Assembly: GCA_937901055.1 (NCBI GenBank) | Contig: CALCGO010000267.1 | Location: forward strand, 1 to 7,541 | Direction of reading: 5' to 3' | DNA length: 7,541 nt | Origin: an uncultured Rhodobacterales bacterium | Lineage (GTDB): Bacteria > Pseudomonadota > Alphaproteobacteria > Rhodobacterales > Rhodobacteraceae | Shown here: piece by piece, positions 7,423 to 7,541 of the stretch | Layout of the letters: the number at the start of each line of letters is the position of its first letter | How positions within the stretch are numbered: the first letter of the stretch is position 1 | Notes under the pieces: model-generated | What the model was told of the DNA's origin: nothing | Database searches by the model: none | Seen by the model: the letters and a program-made list of their open reading frames with translations, nothing else | Program-made: the position numbers and the translations under genes

Positions 7423-7541
7423 TTTGACGGCAGCATTTTGCCCGGGTTCATGATGTTCTGCGGGTCGAGCGCTTTTTTGATGTCTACCATGATTTGAAGG
7501 GCGTCGCCGTGTTCCTCGGCCATGTACTTCATTTTGCCGAT
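7419..7541 (-). CDS. FAD-linked oxidase, GlcD/D-lactate dehydrogenase family, C-terminal end only
   Basis: The minus strand encodes the last 40 residues of a protein that enters from the right edge. It begins IGKMKYMAEEHGDALQ, continues with MVDIKKALDPQNIMNPGKMLP and ends in SN before TAA. The EHG...ALxxMxxIKxALDPxxIMNPGK(M/V)LP tail is the hallmark of the FAD-oxidase C-terminal domain found in glycolate oxidase GlcD, D-lactate dehydrogenase and D-2-hydroxyglutarate dehydrogenase. These enzymes oxidise 2-hydroxy acids with FAD. The FAD-binding domain is outside the window, so substrate cannot be assigned. The gene converges on the DUF4177-like gene with no gap. Confidence 0.85.
   Translation of the reverse strand: MGKMKYMAEEHGDALQIMVDIKKALDPQNIMNPGKMLPSN

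Overview
The window looks like an ordinary core-genome stretch of an alphaproteobacterium, most probably a Rhodobacterales (roseobacter-type) member of moderate GC. This rests on the protein style (GatB with a Rhodobacteraceae-like N-terminal extension, a short DUF4177-type protein directly after gatB, hisB-hisH overlapping by ATGA). It is inference from reading, not a database match.

Layout: (1) 1-1312, minus strand: the N-terminal 437 residues of a copper-type P1B ATPase with two tandem CxxC heavy-metal domains; the rest lies left of the window. (2) 1313-1457: divergent intergenic region holding a MerR/CueR-like promoter facing the ATPase and the ribosome binding site of hisB. (3) 1458-2689, plus strand: hisB and hisH, translationally coupled. 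(4) 2690-2883: a 194-bp intergenic region with a compact array of 11-bp repeats and two copies of a GCGTTAACCTTT element. (5) 2884-5436: pepN, an M1-family alanyl aminopeptidase with all catalytic motifs intact. (6) 5502-7019: gatB, the B subunit of the Asp-tRNA(Asn)/Glu-tRNA(Gln) amidotransferase. (7) 7054-7422: a small DUF4177-like protein, probably co-transcribed with gatB. (8) 7419-7541, minus strand: the last 40 residues of a FAD-linked oxidase of the GlcD/D-lactate dehydrogenase family, whose stop codon overlaps that of the DUF4177-like gene.

Functionally the genes are housekeeping: copper export, histidine biosynthesis, peptide turnover and tRNA-dependent amidation. They do not form one pathway. 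HisB and HisH serve the same pathway, but HisF (the partner of HisH) and HisA are not next to them here. I found no mobile element, CRISPR array, rRNA or tRNA gene, phage gene, or defence or toxin system, and I do not see an undescribed system. The least explained DNA is the repeat array between hisH and pepN. The best supported regulatory site is the MerR-type promoter of the copper ATPase.
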